A stretch of DNA of 64,000 bases, taken from positions 155,208,199 to 155,272,198 of the forward strand of contig OX235279.1 in NCBI GenBank assembly GCA_944472155.2, written 5' to 3'. Positions 24,691 through 36,560 of this stretch are shown piece by piece. This DNA comes from Trichobilharzia szidati (taxonomy: Eukaryota > Platyhelminthes > Trematoda > Strigeidida > Schistosomatidae). Within the stretch, counting starts at the first letter, position 1; the number at the start of each line of letters is the position of its first letter. A model generated the notes under the pieces. It saw nothing but the letters and a program-made list of their open reading frames with translations. It searched no databases and was not told where the DNA came from. The position numbers and the translations under genes were made by a program.

Positions 24691-25134
24691 GTGACAGAGG
24701 ACCAAATTTACCTTCTAGCACAGTTACTTTTTCCAAGACCATTGGTGTATCGTTTGCGTCTCTTGGGTATGTAAAGTACACTATACAGACACTTTACTCA
24801 ATCTTACTGCTTTGGGTAAAACTCGAGCATCCATGCACACACACACACACAAAGTTGAAAAGATTAAATTACTGGAAAATCGATTTTCGTCTCTTGTATT
24901 CATTTCATTCTTTTAATGATTATTTATTTTTAGCGTATGTTATATTAGCAGATTTTCTGTCCTTTCTGTAGTCAGGTGAATCAATGTGATTTATAGAAAA
25001 ATAGTCAATAAGGTGACATGAGAAAAGAGGATATATACATGCGAATCGGACGGTTTGAAGTTCCTTTGGTTTTCGAAGGAAACATGTGGCTTCCATATGG
25101 GTACACCTCCATTTCACTGTCTTGTCTGAAGTAT
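24691..25134. other. Spacer with short CA run
   Basis: CA dinucleotides at about 24836-24851. Nothing else recognised. Confidence 0.45.
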
Positions 25135-25260
25135 TTATCGTTTATCTGGTTCCATGACTGCGCATAAGCTTTCATCCCTCATTGTTACCCATGGCACTCA
25201 CAACTGATTGTTTCCCATTCTAGTTCCACTCAAGGACGTATCTTCCGAATGAAGATAAGA
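25135..25260 (-). mobile_element. RTE-B short fragment
   Basis: Complement of the segment just before the family's 3' end: TTCCATGACTGCGCATAAGC and the CATTCTAGTTCCACTCAAG words. Confidence 0.55.
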
Positions 25261-25520
25261 GACTTGGTAATGAACCTTTATTAAAGGAAAACACATCATA
25301 TTTATACATTCCTAACCACATTAAAGTTCTGTCGGGTCAGAGTAGAATAAATTGTCCTCCTTGGATGGTGACTGGCTCAGGGTCAAACAGGATGTCCAGT
25401 GACACTGCTGCCTTAACCACACTTGAATGGTAGTTTGATAAAGAAGTTAGCTTTATCTCCAAAGGGGGCAGTCTTTCTTTTTACTGTGACATACACAGTG
25501 ACATTTTCGAGGATATCAGC
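25240..25520. repeat. Dispersed repeat shared with 40.9-41.0 kb
   Basis: The words ACACATCATATTTATACATT and CCACATTAAAGTTCTGTCG recur nearly unchanged at 40950-41010. The repeat may be an LTR-type sequence, but no terminal dinucleotides or coding neighbour support that. Confidence 0.4.
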
Positions 25521-25774
25521 TAGCCAACAAAACTGAATGCATGCATCATAGTTTATCCGCGAATGCATCGCTTATATAAATTTTACAGGTCGGTCTTTGA
25601 AAACAGCCATTTCACTGCGGAAATTTATATATACCGGATATGGACAAAACTGCTGAAATGATGAAGATGCTGTCCATTCCATTTCTGTTTGATAAATATT
25701 CATGGTTTAACTGTTCCGTCCTCCTGCTTATTTATTTATTTACTTTTAATTAAAACACAACACAAGAAGGTGCG

Positions 25775-26640
25775 TCACACAATAATAATAAAACAACAGC
25801 ATATAAAAATAGGTAGACAATGAAAAAAGACTTTGTCCGGAAAGGAAGCAGCTGCCATATTTAACAAGAACAAACAACACTCTTTAATTATTGTCAAAAA
25901 CGAAAGAAAGAAGGAAACTGCAGCATGTTCACCGCTGACTGCGATTCTTGGCCATATCCGATAACGTTTTGAGCCACCGGTTCGAGTTACCTCTTGGATC
26001 CCAGCCAGAGAGTCATGACCCACTAACCGATGCTAACCCAACACAAACATCCTTCATCTCACGATGCCACGTCGTGGGTTTACCACCTCTCCCCTTTTTT
26101 CCATCTCGTCCCATGGCTGGCTAGCGAACAGAGATCGGTACGGAAGCCTCTGGGATGACACTCGTAACACATATCGAAGCCATGGAAGCCGGTGTTTCCA
26201 GATAACGACATTCAATGAGCGATGGCCTCCACTGTGTCCAAACACATGCTACCGGACCTCAGAATCACTCGCATGATGATGCCATCATACACAGGCAATT
26301 CTATAGACATAGCGATGATCGAATACTAAGAGTCGCCGCACATCCTTATATCGGAGAGGACACGTGTCATAGGCGTAGACCAAGACTGTGCGCACCGAAG
26401 CATTGTAAATCCGACCTTTGACAGCCAGGCTAGCGTCTCGGCTGCTCTAGAGGAGGCTCAAATTGGCTCATGTCACCCTGGCTTTCATTGTACAATTGTA
26501 AACTTCGTCTGTCACACCACCGCCAGCACTCACACAACTACCCAGATGCACGAACTTATTGACAAATTCAAGCGGTTTAACTGCAAGAGTGAGCGCCGGT
26601 ACAAGTTCCTGCCAATATCATAACAGTGCTTTGTACCACC
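25775..26640 (-). mobile_element. Diverged RTE 3' end (RTE-C)
   Basis: The minus strand reads HRLPWLRYVLRVSSQRLPYR then SLFASQPWDEMEKRGEVV. This is the 'RLRWLGHVLR-----RLPRR--F-----W-K-RGG' motif of RTE-type polyproteins. Downstream frames continue to a tail of AT-rich trinucleotides near 25775-25795. It is related to RTE-A but clearly a different subfamily. Confidence 0.65.
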
Positions 26641-26814
26641 TAGTGATCACTGAAATATCCAGAATAAACTCAGTCTGTTATTCAGTCCGAGTATAATGTA
26701 ACGATGATATTTGTTATTAGATGATTGCAGGCAGGAGCTAGATTTCGTGCTTGTTGGAACTCACATCAGTCAGAAAGACATATCTGTATTTACCTTGAAA
26801 GAACGAATATCCCT

Positions 26815-26895
26815 TCTTCTGAGATTCGAACCCACATAACTCATTGCTACTAGCAGTCAGAGACACGCTACCATTGAGTTATTCGAGCTCACCAC
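26815..26895 (-). repeat. SINE-1 head, tRNA-like, inverted
   Basis: On the minus strand CTCGAATAACTCAATGGTAG is followed by a GTGGGTTCGAATCTCAG B box at tRNA-like spacing. It is the best preserved tRNA-like head in the window, but lacks a clear acceptor stem, so it is called a SINE rather than a tRNA gene. Confidence 0.6.
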
Positions 26896-27719
26896 TGACC
26901 CCCTTGTAGGACTCTAATGGACACTTTGACTGTGGATACTAGATAGTAACTAATATCATGTGTCTTCTTAATGCCTTATTTTATTGTATCAATGGTCTTT
27001 ATGCATTGACCTGTTTTCGAATTCATGTTTCGACATGAGAAAAATAGTTTTTTCCATCAATAACAGAAGTGAACACCTGTTTTTGACACACACACACACA
27101 CACACATACAGACATGCTCATTCACTCAATCAACCACCCACCCACCCATCCATAAACACACATGTAGATGTTTGTTTCAGGCAGGGTAATAGAGAGGGAA
27201 GTTTAAGTGTTTCATTTTCTGAATTATAATTAAAAATAGACAGTGGCAATGACTTCATTTTAGGCTAGTCCATTTTACTTCAGTCACCTTCAAATTTCCC
27301 TTCACTATACTTCACTTTACCACACTTAACTACAGTAAGTAACGCAATGTGTGATAAATTTTAGGTTTGAACTGAATAAATTATTCGATTGAAATATGTT
27401 TCATTATGAACTTTAAAAACGGTTTCATAACTTATTTATTGATTTAGATAAGTTCACTCTGACGTAACACTCGTATTTATAAAGAGTCTGTTTTTCAGTT
27501 AAGAGAACAGTAACAAAAGTGATGAATTGTCGTCATAGTCATAGCTGTTAAGGCCATTAGTTAAAGTTAAGCAAGTGTTTAAGAGTATGTTAAACTCCAT
27601 TGGAACAGCTGTCCTAGAACTCCGATGAAATATTTCTAAAATATCTTCATCCGTATGAAAATTACTGCCCGATGGAGGTAATAGATTCAAAGAACACAAC
27701 ATCACAGTTGCCAAGATTT
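26896..27719. other. Spacer with AC microsatellite
   Basis: An (AC)n run lies at 27086-27106. No gene recognised in the remainder. Confidence 0.5.
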
Positions 27720-28528
27720 TTTTATGATTGTTATTATTACTCTCTTAGCTTCCTAGTCAGACATAAGAACTCAACAACATGTCAGCATTCCATCGTGTTC
27801 TCTGCCATCCTCCTAAGCTAGCCCCATGATTGCCCATAAGATGTCGTCTCCTCCTCATACGATCTCATCCATTTCATTCTCAGAACTACACTAAATTTGT
27901 CATTTCCTATCCAAGCTCAACTCAGATCGTGGCCTGATGCACGATTTCTTTCAACGGCCTCCTCGGAGTGTGTCCGATCCATCCATCTCCATTTTCTTCG
28001 GAATATTTGTTGGATAGGCAAGAGATTGTTGATTGGCTCGTTCCCAGAGTTCATTGGTGATAATTCTTTCTGGTCAACCATCTGATCTACAGTATGCAGC
28101 CAATCAAGTCATTTGTCGATAAAAGTCTCCAGTCTTCTTTCGTTACGCTCTGGCCAACTTTTTGACCCATATAGAAGAAGTGACTGATTTGACATTGGTT
28201 TTGAAAATCCAAATTACTTTATTCATTCTGAGTAAGTGAAACTGACTGTCACACTGATTATTATTGTCTTCCCGATTATGACTGGTTTTGACATCCTCAT
28301 CCATGTCATCACCTGTGGTTGGAACGATGCTGCCTAGCCAGATTAGTGGAAGAAGTGACTACTTTCAAATTTCTTTCGCTGATAATGATTGGTGCTTGTC
28401 GTTGTTGTTGGTTGGTTCGTAATTTTTATCATCTCCGTCTTTTCTGTGCTCACTTGAAGTTTGTCTTTACTGTCTTTTCTGACAACCAATTAGATCCAGC
28501 CTGCAGATCTTCGAGTGTATGTGACGCT
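27720..28528 (-). mobile_element. RTE-B 3' end
   Basis: Minus-strand copy starting at the TTGTTATTATTACTCTCTTAG border. Complements of 'RWMDRTHSEEAVER', 'ELWERANQQSL' and 'YRWQHRSN' regions are readable on the minus strand. It runs into a TA microsatellite. Confidence 0.75.
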
Positions 28529-28552
28529 AGATATATATATATATATATATAT
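28529..28552. repeat. TA microsatellite
   Basis: About eleven TA units between the RTE-B copy and an SM-alpha-like repeat. Confidence 0.9.
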
Positions 28553-28790
28553 AGTCAGCTGGTAGGAGTCACAATTCTTGGACCAACGAGCGAGCTCGCA
28601 TTGTAATCTAAAGATTCTGGTTTGGACTCTCGGTGGTATTGTCATGGTCTAATACTGCTGATAAGAACGAAACATATGTTTAGTACTCCCTGCCTCTGGT
28701 GATTTACGATTGTCTCCTCTAAATGATTTGTGTCGCTCACTTGGTGATCATTAGTCTTGAAATCAATCAAATTCCCACCCCAGTAGAGTT
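28553..28790 (+). repeat. SM-alpha-like SINE
   Basis: Plus-strand copy: GGTAGGAGTCACAATTCTTG, a B-box-like TCTGGTTTGGACTCTC, then TACTGCTGATAAGAACGAAA, where the hammerhead CTGATRA and CGAAA boxes are fused by loss of stem II. The 3' body follows (TAGTACTCCCTGCCTCTGG). Confidence 0.6.
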
Positions 28791-29290
28791 GAATCAACAC
28801 TATAAAGTCACAGGAAAGCAAAAATTAGATAATCTAATCTCAAATTATAAAATTTTTAGTTTATCGGTTACCTCCTACTCCCACTCTCTCTCTCTCTGTC
28901 TCCTTCTCACTACATATGTTAAAAATGTTTACCTTGTGAAGACAAATAAAAACTGGGATTTTCATTTTCGACAACCGTTTAACATTTGTTTTTCCTGCTT
29001 ATGATAAAGACGAATATGTAGCAGATATTGTGTGTGTGAAAAGACGGTTCTTTTAATGAAATGCATTTAGAATATGATGGTGAAATGAAGTGCTTTCTGA
29101 TACACCATTTCGAATATTTGTGATTGTTTTCATACACCCAGTGAATAGAAATAAATATTATCAGTGACATTATTCAACAAGCTTGACAGAGTAGCAAAGA
29201 ACTCTCTGGATTTCTTCGCTTTTCTGTACCGAAACTTTCTTCACTGCAAACATATTTCTGTCCTCAGTTGTAATCTCTTATTCACATTTA
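28791..29290. other. AT-rich spacer
   Basis: A CTCTCTCT run at about 28884-28897. No gene recognised. Confidence 0.4.
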
Positions 29291-29800
29291 ACTATATACT
29301 ACTGATTGGTTGAGATGAGTAGTCGTATAACCACTCACATATCCACCAGTAATGTTTGCTGGCCAACCATATCGAGGTGATCTACACACCAGTTGGCCTT
29401 TTCACTCATTTCGGGCTCAGCTCATCATTTAGCTGTGTATCTGGTGTTTGATTCAGCTCAGAGGGACAGTCGAATCAGGAATGACCACCAAACCAGTCGT
29501 CTCTTGTGAGGGCGATAACTAACTCACCGATGATATTGGGTGATTTCAGTCGCGCTATATATATATATATATATCGCAAATCGGCAGGAGTTGCGATTCC
29601 TGGGCCACCAAATTCAACCCTGATGACTGATTAGCTAATCAGCTTTCTGTATAATCCTGGTTTCAACCCTCGATAGTAGAGTAATGGGTGCGTACCGCTG
29701 AAGAATTAGTCCAAAATTGGAAGGAGGAAATAACTGTCCAGTACTCTCCGATTTTAGTGGTATTCCAATGGCTCCGTCCAACTGACAAATATCAATAAGA
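29291..29800 (+). repeat. SM-alpha-like repeat with TA tract
   Basis: Two parts are joined by a TA run at about 29556-29573. The right part has the SM-alpha order: GGCAGGAGTTGCGATTCC, a degenerate B box, GGGTGCGTACCGCTGAAGAA, AACTGTCCAGTACTC, TCCAATGGCTCCGTCCAAC. The left part shares TGAGATGAGTAGTCGTATAA words with 10.6 kb. Confidence 0.6.
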
Positions 29801-30329
29801 GCTAATGATCAAACAATGAAACCTTGAATTTGTTTTTATTATTCTTTATAGTTGCCTTAATTATTTATTATGAGGGTTACATTATGACTTTGTTTACTCA
29901 GTTATAGTTGTTTACACTTAGTTTTATCCAATTTTGTTGACATATCATGGTGTTAGTTTCAACTTTGTTTATTTGACCTTGAACACTGGAAAGCACTTCA
30001 CAGGCTGTTTATTTTTTATCTGTAGAAATTTCTTCTAAATTCCACTCTCTTCTGCTGAATATAAATAAACAAGTCAAGGCTAACTTTCGTTGGCGGCGTG
30101 TTTAAAAGTTGGGCTACCGAAAACCTCCATCAATATATTATACATAATTTCTCTTATTCAATTTTTTTCAAATATATTACATTATGACCTCTAATAGTAT
30201 TGTTCACTCTTGCGAGTATTTAAAACATTTAAAACGTGTTGTTTTGCAAGTTTCTACAAAACATGAGAAAAAGCATTATCCTCGATGACAGCTTATCCCA
30301 ATACATGTATGATGACTCTCAGTGGTCGC
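29801..30329. other. AT-rich spacer
   Basis: Nothing recognised. Confidence 0.4.
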
Positions 30330-31060
30330 CTCGTTGCGTGTCTTTAGTCCACCCATCTTTAATTCTTGTTTGGTTTGTCACCGAAAATTCCTGCTGCTTA
30401 TTTTAACGTCGTCAGCCATCTGATCTTTATTTTCGAGTCAGCGAATGGAAAAAAAATGTTGATACAGTTCTGTAGTAGCCAACTGGAAATGCTTTCCGTG
30501 ACGCTTGCATTAAGTATATGAACCATATAGAGGCACTAATTGACTTGATACTAGTGCCGAACAAAGTTTGAATCGTGTTCCTTATGCTGAATGTGATAGA
30601 TTTCCACAGCAATTTCTAACTGGTGGAGGTTTGTCTTGCCTTATCATTCGTACCGCCTATAGTCGTTGGCGGTGGTCAGGTGTCTTCAACACAACTGTTA
30701 CGTCCATGTTTACTTGAAGTCCAATATTCGCTGTCCATCTCTTCTGTGAACTTGTTGGTTTTCATCTATGGATTTGCAATTTTCTATAGTACTAAACAAA
30801 GAATAAGTCCAGATCTTCTCGAATCTTTTTGTCAGTCTAATGCATGCCCGTCTTTTTCCTACCCAGGCGCTGTCTGTTGCATGATTCAGTCTATCACAAT
30901 CAGAAATACCATGGATGGTAGTAGTCAGACTTGTCTTACATCTTGCTATCTTCCATTTTAAAGGTTAACCTGGGCTCTTTGCCAAGAATCCTTTGTAGAT
31001 CACTTCATATGTGGACTGCATATTCCGAATTATAGTTATTCGAATATATTCACAAAAGTT
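30330..31060 (-). mobile_element. RTE-B fragment
   Basis: Minus-strand copy lacking the extreme 3' end. Complements of the 'RTIQTLFGTSIKS' (RIF--NVKS) segment and of 'TTTIGGTN' (YRR) are readable around 30560 and 30660. It extends further upstream than most copies, through the GAVCCMIQ-type complement near 30870. Confidence 0.65.
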
Positions 31061-31182
31061 ACATAATAGACACCCAATAGACGTGAATGCACCAGTGGCT
31101 TCGAAATAACTCTCACGTGAGCTAAAAAGCGAATCTCGGTTTGCAAATCTTAGCTTGGACTAAACGGGATGTCACGTTTAAT

Positions 31183-31185
<3 letters not shown>

Positions 31186-31229
<44 letters not shown>

Positions 31230-31280
31230 ATTAATATAACATATATAATATAATATTATATATATATAATATTATATATA
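31186..31280. repeat. AT-rich simple-sequence tract
   Basis: Nearly pure TA dinucleotides followed by mixed TA/TAATAT units, able to form hairpins. It lies between two RTE-B copies. Confidence 0.95.
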
Positions 31281-31304
31281 CATACATCACGGCGGCCTGC
31301 TCTA

Positions 31305-32130
31305 TCACTATTATTATTATTATATTATTATTGTATCCTTTAATTCCTAGAGGAACATAGGGCTTCAGCCGTGAGTCTCCATTGCGTTCGGTTCTCTGCT
31401 AGAGTCTTCACCTGGCTCCATGTCTGCCCACACGTTTTCATCTCCTCTTCACATGACCTCCTCCAAGTCACCCCTGCACTGACGACCAACTCGCCGCTTT
31501 CCTTTCGGGTTCCACTCGAGCAATGACTTGGCGTGTGATGTCACTTGATGGTTTCCTCAGAGTATGGCCAATCCATCTCCATTTCCTCCTGCCTATTTGT
31601 TTCACAAGCGGTTCCTGCTGTGTTGGTTCGCTCCCAGAGATCCCACCCTGTTGTTGATCTCCTCTGGCCGGCCATCTGATCTTGAGTATTGAGCGAAGAC
31701 AACTAACTGTTAATGAAGGTCTGTAGTTTGTTTGAGATGCTCTTTATGACGCGCAGTGCAAGTCTCTGATCCGCATAGTAGTACTGACTTCACATTGGAG
31801 TTGAAAATCCGGATCTTATTCTTCATGCTGAGTGCTGTTGACCTCCACACAGACTTGAGAGTAGTGCAAGCTTGTCTTGCTTTTCCGATTCTTGCTTTGA
31901 TATCCTCGTCAGTTCTGTCTGCCTGTAGTTGAAACGATGCTTCCCAGGTAGGTAAAAGAGGTTGTTTCTTTCAGGTTCCTCCCATTTATGCTGATTGTTG
32001 TCAGTTGTTGTTGTTGCGGTTGGTGGTGTTGCCCAGGAATCTTCATCACCTCTGTCTTTTCTATGTTCACCTGAAGGAAGTCCTATCTTTGATGCTTCTT
32101 CTGCCAACTTGTTGCTTTTCGCTTACCGTC
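31305..32130 (-). mobile_element. RTE-B 3' end, well preserved
   Basis: Among the cleanest copies of this family. On the minus strand 'LAEEASKIGLPSGEHRKDRG' (about 32105-32045) is followed by a diverged insert-like segment, then PGKHRFNYRQTELTRISKQ. Complements of 'SIRIFNSNVKSVL' and 'EMEMDWPYSEETIK' follow. The 3' border is a TTATTATTATTATATTATTA tract, the complement of an AAT-repeat tail. Confidence 0.8.
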
Positions 32131-33259
32131 CAACACACAGTAGTACATCTTATTTTCTCTAATTCCTATTGTTTCACTCATTGAATTAAATCCCTGGGTA
32201 GCACAATACACACGCGTACATTTTTGGCATACTTTCAAATTACCAGTGTGCATTTCTCACATGAAACAAAGGAGAGATATCACGAGAGATAAATTTAAAC
32301 TTCAGATCGGAAAAGCATTGTGACACACATGATATACTACCATACTGTTTTTCCTTGAAAATCCTGGAGGGAGGGAGAAGGTATTATCCACTGAGAATTC
32401 TGTGCACTGCGTGTGGACATTTTGTCCATAATAAAGCTGTTTTTATTACAGCTATTTTTATTGTATATTTGAGTGTTTGTGTTATTTAAGCTAGGCGATT
32501 GAATACGAAATAACAACCGATCACAACGAAGGTCCTCAGAAGAGAGAGGCAAACAGTCGTATTATTCATGGAGAATTCAAAAGAGATTCATTGTGTAGAA
32601 AGAAGACAACAAAAGTTTCGCAATTACAGCATCCCACAGCTGTTTATAGAACACAACCACATTTCCTAAAAAATATTAATCTGCAATGCATATCTTCACC
32701 ATTCTGTATCTGTATATGCGCATACTGATTGGTCACTTAAACAGTGGTGGTGATGGAAGTGTTAAACAGTGTCGTTTTTTCTAATCCTCAGATCACCAGT
32801 TTACGAGACTTCCTACCTTGGTGCATTACTCGAATCAGCGAATGTTCTGGACGGTTTGATCCCACGTGCGTTTATGAATTCGAAATGTTAAGCAGTCAGT
32901 CGCAAACTAACTCAGACAAAATGGTTATTCAGTTAGATAATGTTGGTTTTCACTGGTTCTCTCACTGATTCCAATCCAAAATCAAATTCCAGTGTTAGAT
33001 AGTTGGAGGCGATATGCAATAAACCATAAATCTAGGCTTCGTGCATATTACTGCGAATTCGTCAGTAAAGCACATCTGCAAACTGAAATGAAATGACAAT
33101 CCTTTGTAGATTAGACTAGACAAATAACACTGATTAGGAAAACGCACATTATTGGTATTGTCAAAAACAGTTGCACTTTAAATAGAATTATATATATATG
33201 TATATGGCTTATCCCAAACCTTCATAAACCTCTTTCAGCAGCCTTGTGACGATTGGACG
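32131..33259. other. Unassigned region
   Basis: No gene, SINE or named element recognised. An SM-alpha-like trace (GATCCCACGTGCGTTTATGA) may lie near 32860. Confidence 0.35.
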
Positions 33260-34075
33260 TATGACGTGATCCATAACAGAAATCTCGGCAAAGCTTGCCA
33301 TTTAAGTGAGGACAGTATGTATACAAAACTGCACACTGTCACCGATGATATTCCTCATAATGGTGGACTGAATTATGCTACAGACTGTGTGTGAGGAGCA
33401 AAAATAAAAAGTTCATGAGACCGATAAGGGGACTCTTGAAGATGTGGATGTTACGGACGATTGCAAATATGAGGATGTAAAACCAGTGACAGTCAGAAAG
33501 GCGACAGACGCCCTTATTACTCTGATATCAGTTTGAAAATCTTCTCCACTCAGCTGGAGTATAAACAACAAAATTCAGATTTTCAACCTCAATGTTAAGT
33601 TCATCCATCAATTCTTCAATGTGCGTTAGGAACTTGGCGTTGGCGTCATGAAAAGCACTTCTAACATATTACCGCAAGCTTCTACAAACATGTGTCTTTG
33701 TTGGCTTCATATTGAATATCACATGGCCGGCCAGAAAGAATTAGCAATAAGGAGCTAAGAACCTATCGCTCAATAAATTTACTGAAGAAAATGGAGATGG
33801 ATGGATATAACACACGCTGAAGAGACCGTCGAATGATATCGCACACTAGGCCATCTCTCGATTGTAACTCAATTGAGAAAATACAAGTATGGCCTCCCAG
33901 GGTGATATGGAGGAGATCGTTTTTTGAAGAGGAGATGAGAGATTATGAACGACCGTAGGGGCAACTAAAAGGGACTGCAGGGAACGGGACAAAGTGGAGA
34001 TGTGCTGTTCAAAGGTCTGTACAGAAGAGTTGTCCAGGACTCCTATCTGCTATTCATCTTCAGGAATCTCCCTAA
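33260..34075 (+). mobile_element. RTE-B 3' end just upstream of the claudin-like exon
   Basis: Plus-strand copy. Pieces of the 'IMVD-IM-QT-CEEQK' region (33340-33400), 'KIQIFNLNVKF' (33565-33600) and 'VMKSTSNIL' (33645-33675) are readable. It ends about 140 bases before the exon at 34217. Confidence 0.7.
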
Positions 34076-34216
34076 TTAATGCTGCTGGTTAGTGACACGA
34101 AATATAACAACTGAAGTATATTGTACCTATAAGCTAACGCTGATCATTGAATGTTTGTCTCAATTTTGAATCAGTTCATTCTTTTATTTTCTTTAATTAT
34201 TTCTCTTTTTTTCCAG

Positions 34217-34439
34217 ATTTTAGCCTTTTTATTATCAGTATTCAGTTTGCTGTTATTTATTGTTGGTTCTGTGAGCACTTCATGGATATATATTGATTAT
34301 AAATCGATTGGTCTGTATCAGCAATGTGATGTTCCTTCAGTGATGAAAGCTCCAGAAAGCAATAAACAAACTGGCATAGTATCAGTGAACACATATAATG
34401 AAATTCAGAGAATTTGTCAATATCGTGATTTTTTAAATA
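34217..34439 (+). CDS. Claudin/PMP22-like four-transmembrane protein, internal exon with TM1 and first extracellular loop
   Basis: The exon encodes a first membrane segment (ILAFLLSVFSLLLFIVGSVS), then the loop with TSW, GLYQQC and a second loop cysteine (ICQYRD). The W...GLY..C...C pattern fits the W-GLW-C-C signature of claudin/PMP22/EMP proteins, which organise cell contacts or modulate channels. I start the exon at 34217 because an excellent acceptor (a long pyrimidine tract ending CAG at 34214-34216) precedes it. An ATG at 34151 is in frame, but the 22 residues it adds are just translated polypyrimidine tract. The first coding exon, carrying the initiator methionine, was not found upstream. 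The donor GTAAGT is at 34440, leaving one base of a split codon (phase 1). Tryptophan spacing and the diverged 'GLY' in place of 'GLW' leave the exact subfamily open. Confidence 0.8.
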
Positions 34440-34489
34440 GTAAGTTTGTTTTCGGAAATAGTTAGTGATTCATGGATTGAATGATCGAT

Positions 34490-35190
34490 GGTGTTGGTCG
34501 TTACTGATTCTTTCTGACTGGATCTCTGATCTTCAGTACAGAGCCAGCAAAGGCAGCTATTACAGAAAGTCCATACTCTTTTGGAAATACTATTTATGAA
34601 ACATCTAATCTCTGAACCATGTAGAAGTGACTTCACATTACTGTTAAAGATTCAAGTATCTTTCTTCACGCTTCTTACTGTTGATTTCCAAGCAGATTCC
34701 AGATTAATAAAGGCCTGTCTTGATTTTCAAATCCTGACAGCCGTTGACATGCTCATGTCTGCTGCTTGTAGTTGAAAATATGATGCCTGGCGAGATAATC
34801 GAAGGAAATGACTTCCTTCAAATTTCTCCTGTTGTTTATGGCGACTGATGCTCATTGTTGTTCGTATTTGGGTATGTTCACCACTTCTGTCTTGTCTATG
34901 CTCACTTGAAGTGCTGTCTTCCTTGAATTCCTCCTCTGATAATTTGTTATTTTTCGTAAATCTTCTAATTTGTGTGGCACCAAACATCAATCGTCTGAGA
35001 AGTCCAGACTTTTTAGATTCGTCTTGTCACTTCAACGTTCTTCTGTCTACTAGCTTCCTTTGCACAGCCAGCAGCATGATCTACTCCAACTTTCTGTTGT
35101 AAGTCACCTGACATATGACATCATCACATAACTCTATTAAGTGGGATTGATAAAGTTTTGGCCCACTGCGTAGTTTTGAAGCAGTTTCCG
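34490..35190 (-). mobile_element. RTE-B fragment in the intron
   Basis: Minus-strand copy starting 50 bases after the splice donor. The complement of 'TLMLKIQV/ILNSNVKS' lies near 34645. The minus frame at 34990-34727 reads SEEEFKEDSTSSEHRQDRSG, the 'AEEA-K-GL-V---KTEV' segment in decayed form. Confidence 0.7.
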
Positions 35191-35249
35191 AATCACTTTG
35201 TGGTTAACGCTTTTGCAATGAAAAAAGTTACAATTTATGGAGTAATTTG

Positions 35250-35470
35250 GTTCCGTCCCAGTGGCTAAATATGCAACGACCTCACCTTTTAATCTGAAGA
35301 TCCTGAGTGGTTTGACTTTAAGTGGAAATATAGGTACGTAGTGTTGAAGGGTCAGTTCAGAACTAACATGAAGAGACAGCCAGTTGTCCAGTACTTTGTG
35401 ATGCTCTAATTAGTTTGCTAGTCTGTGAACTTTTAAAGTTGAAATCAGTCAAATCTCCTATGGAAACGGA
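35250..35470 (+). repeat. SM-alpha-like SINE
   Basis: Plus copy: CAGTGGCTAAATATGCAACG (A-box position), GATCCTGAGTGGTTTGACT (decayed B box), AGACAGCCAGTTGTCCAGTA, then the TCTAATTAGTTTGCTAGTC 3' body. Confidence 0.5.
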
Positions 35471-35589
35471 CATTCAAAAATGTAACTACTAATAATTAGT
35501 GTCTATATTATGCAGACTTGATTATTGACAGTTCACTCATTCATTGACTATCGATTATTGAGTATAAGGTATCCAAGTCCCGTCGAACA

Positions 35590-36000
35590 AACATGTGAAA
35601 TGTCAGTGAATGCTCCTATGTGCTTCAAAGACATGGATCATGTGCGTCATCAAAATCATTCAATACATACCCCTCTACTTTCTCACTGCTTAAGATCACC
35701 TGGCCGGGCAGAAAGCATAACCATGCGAAAAGAAACTCTGGTAGCGGTCAAACCAGCCAGCAGTCTATAAATGCAGAAGGAAATGGAGACGGATGGATGG
35801 GTGGATTGGACATACGTGTCGAGGAGACCGGTGAGCGACACCGCGCTCCAGGCAAACCACTGAGTGTAACCTAAATTGGAAGTGACCGACTAGTTACATG
35901 TGGGTTCTAGGTTGACATGTGAGGAGATCGTGTAGTGCAGATGAAATGAAAGCTTACAGCTAAAAAAGACAGATCGGTTGACTGAGTGAGTTTCAGCAGA
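35590..36000 (+). mobile_element. RTE-B 3' end
   Basis: Plus-strand remnant with the 'LRSPGRAESITMRKETLVAV' segment and the AATGGAGACGGATGGATGGG (EMETDGW) segment. It continues to the AGGAGATCGTGTAGTGCAGA region. Confidence 0.65.
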
Positions 36001-36560
36001 GAACCTTGTACGGAAGTGCAAGAGCACTTTAAGTCGCCATACTTAATGTAGCACACAAAGACAGAGAAACAAGAGAGATTCGAAAGAACGATAATAAGCA
36101 GAAATGTAAGGGGCAAAGAATAGTGACACGGAAAAAAAATAATGGTTTAATAGTTATAGGAGATCTCAGAGGTAATATCTGCCTCACTGAGAACAAGAAT
36201 TTTGAGTCATGTCACCAACAGTCCTCACCCACTGGTTCTTAGAATCCCGATGACCTTAGCCAACCAGTCTGCACATTCCTACGTGGCTGGCTCACATCAA
36301 CTTTCAGGTTTGGGTTTGTCCACACATAACTCTTTTTCAATCTAATTCGATATCAGCCAACATTCCCTGGTGAGAAAGGAGATAAGTCGGCCTGCGCTAA
36401 ATTTGTCTTGGCATCTCAACAGATGTCGCTTCACAACTTCGTCAATTGACTTACACTCGTTACCTAACACTCTGCGCCTAACCACCTCAGCATTACTCAC
36501 TATATTATACCACTTAACACACGGGTGATAGAATGCAAGCATTTTTGGTCAGAAGTAACT
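36000..36560 (-). mobile_element. RTE-A 3' end
   Basis: On the minus strand the frame at 36542-36342 reads VSNAEVVRRRVLGNECKSID then EVVKRHLLRC, the RTE-A C-terminal signature. Its 3' UTR runs toward 36000, with CTTTGTGTGCTACATTAAGT-type words shared with 48.7 kb. Confidence 0.75.

Noticed and set aside
26815..26895. Possible tRNA gene on the minus strand
   Set aside because: A and B boxes are good, but no acceptor-stem pairing is evident and related heads recur with SINE bodies.
31186..31280. AT-rich tract as a replication origin or matrix attachment site
   Set aside because: Simple TA repeats explain it. Nothing else supports such a role.
34151..34216. In-frame ATG and 22 Phe/Leu/Ile-rich residues before the claudin-like exon
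   Set aside because: The stretch is a pyrimidine tract ending in a canonical CAG acceptor, so it is read as intron, not as a signal peptide.
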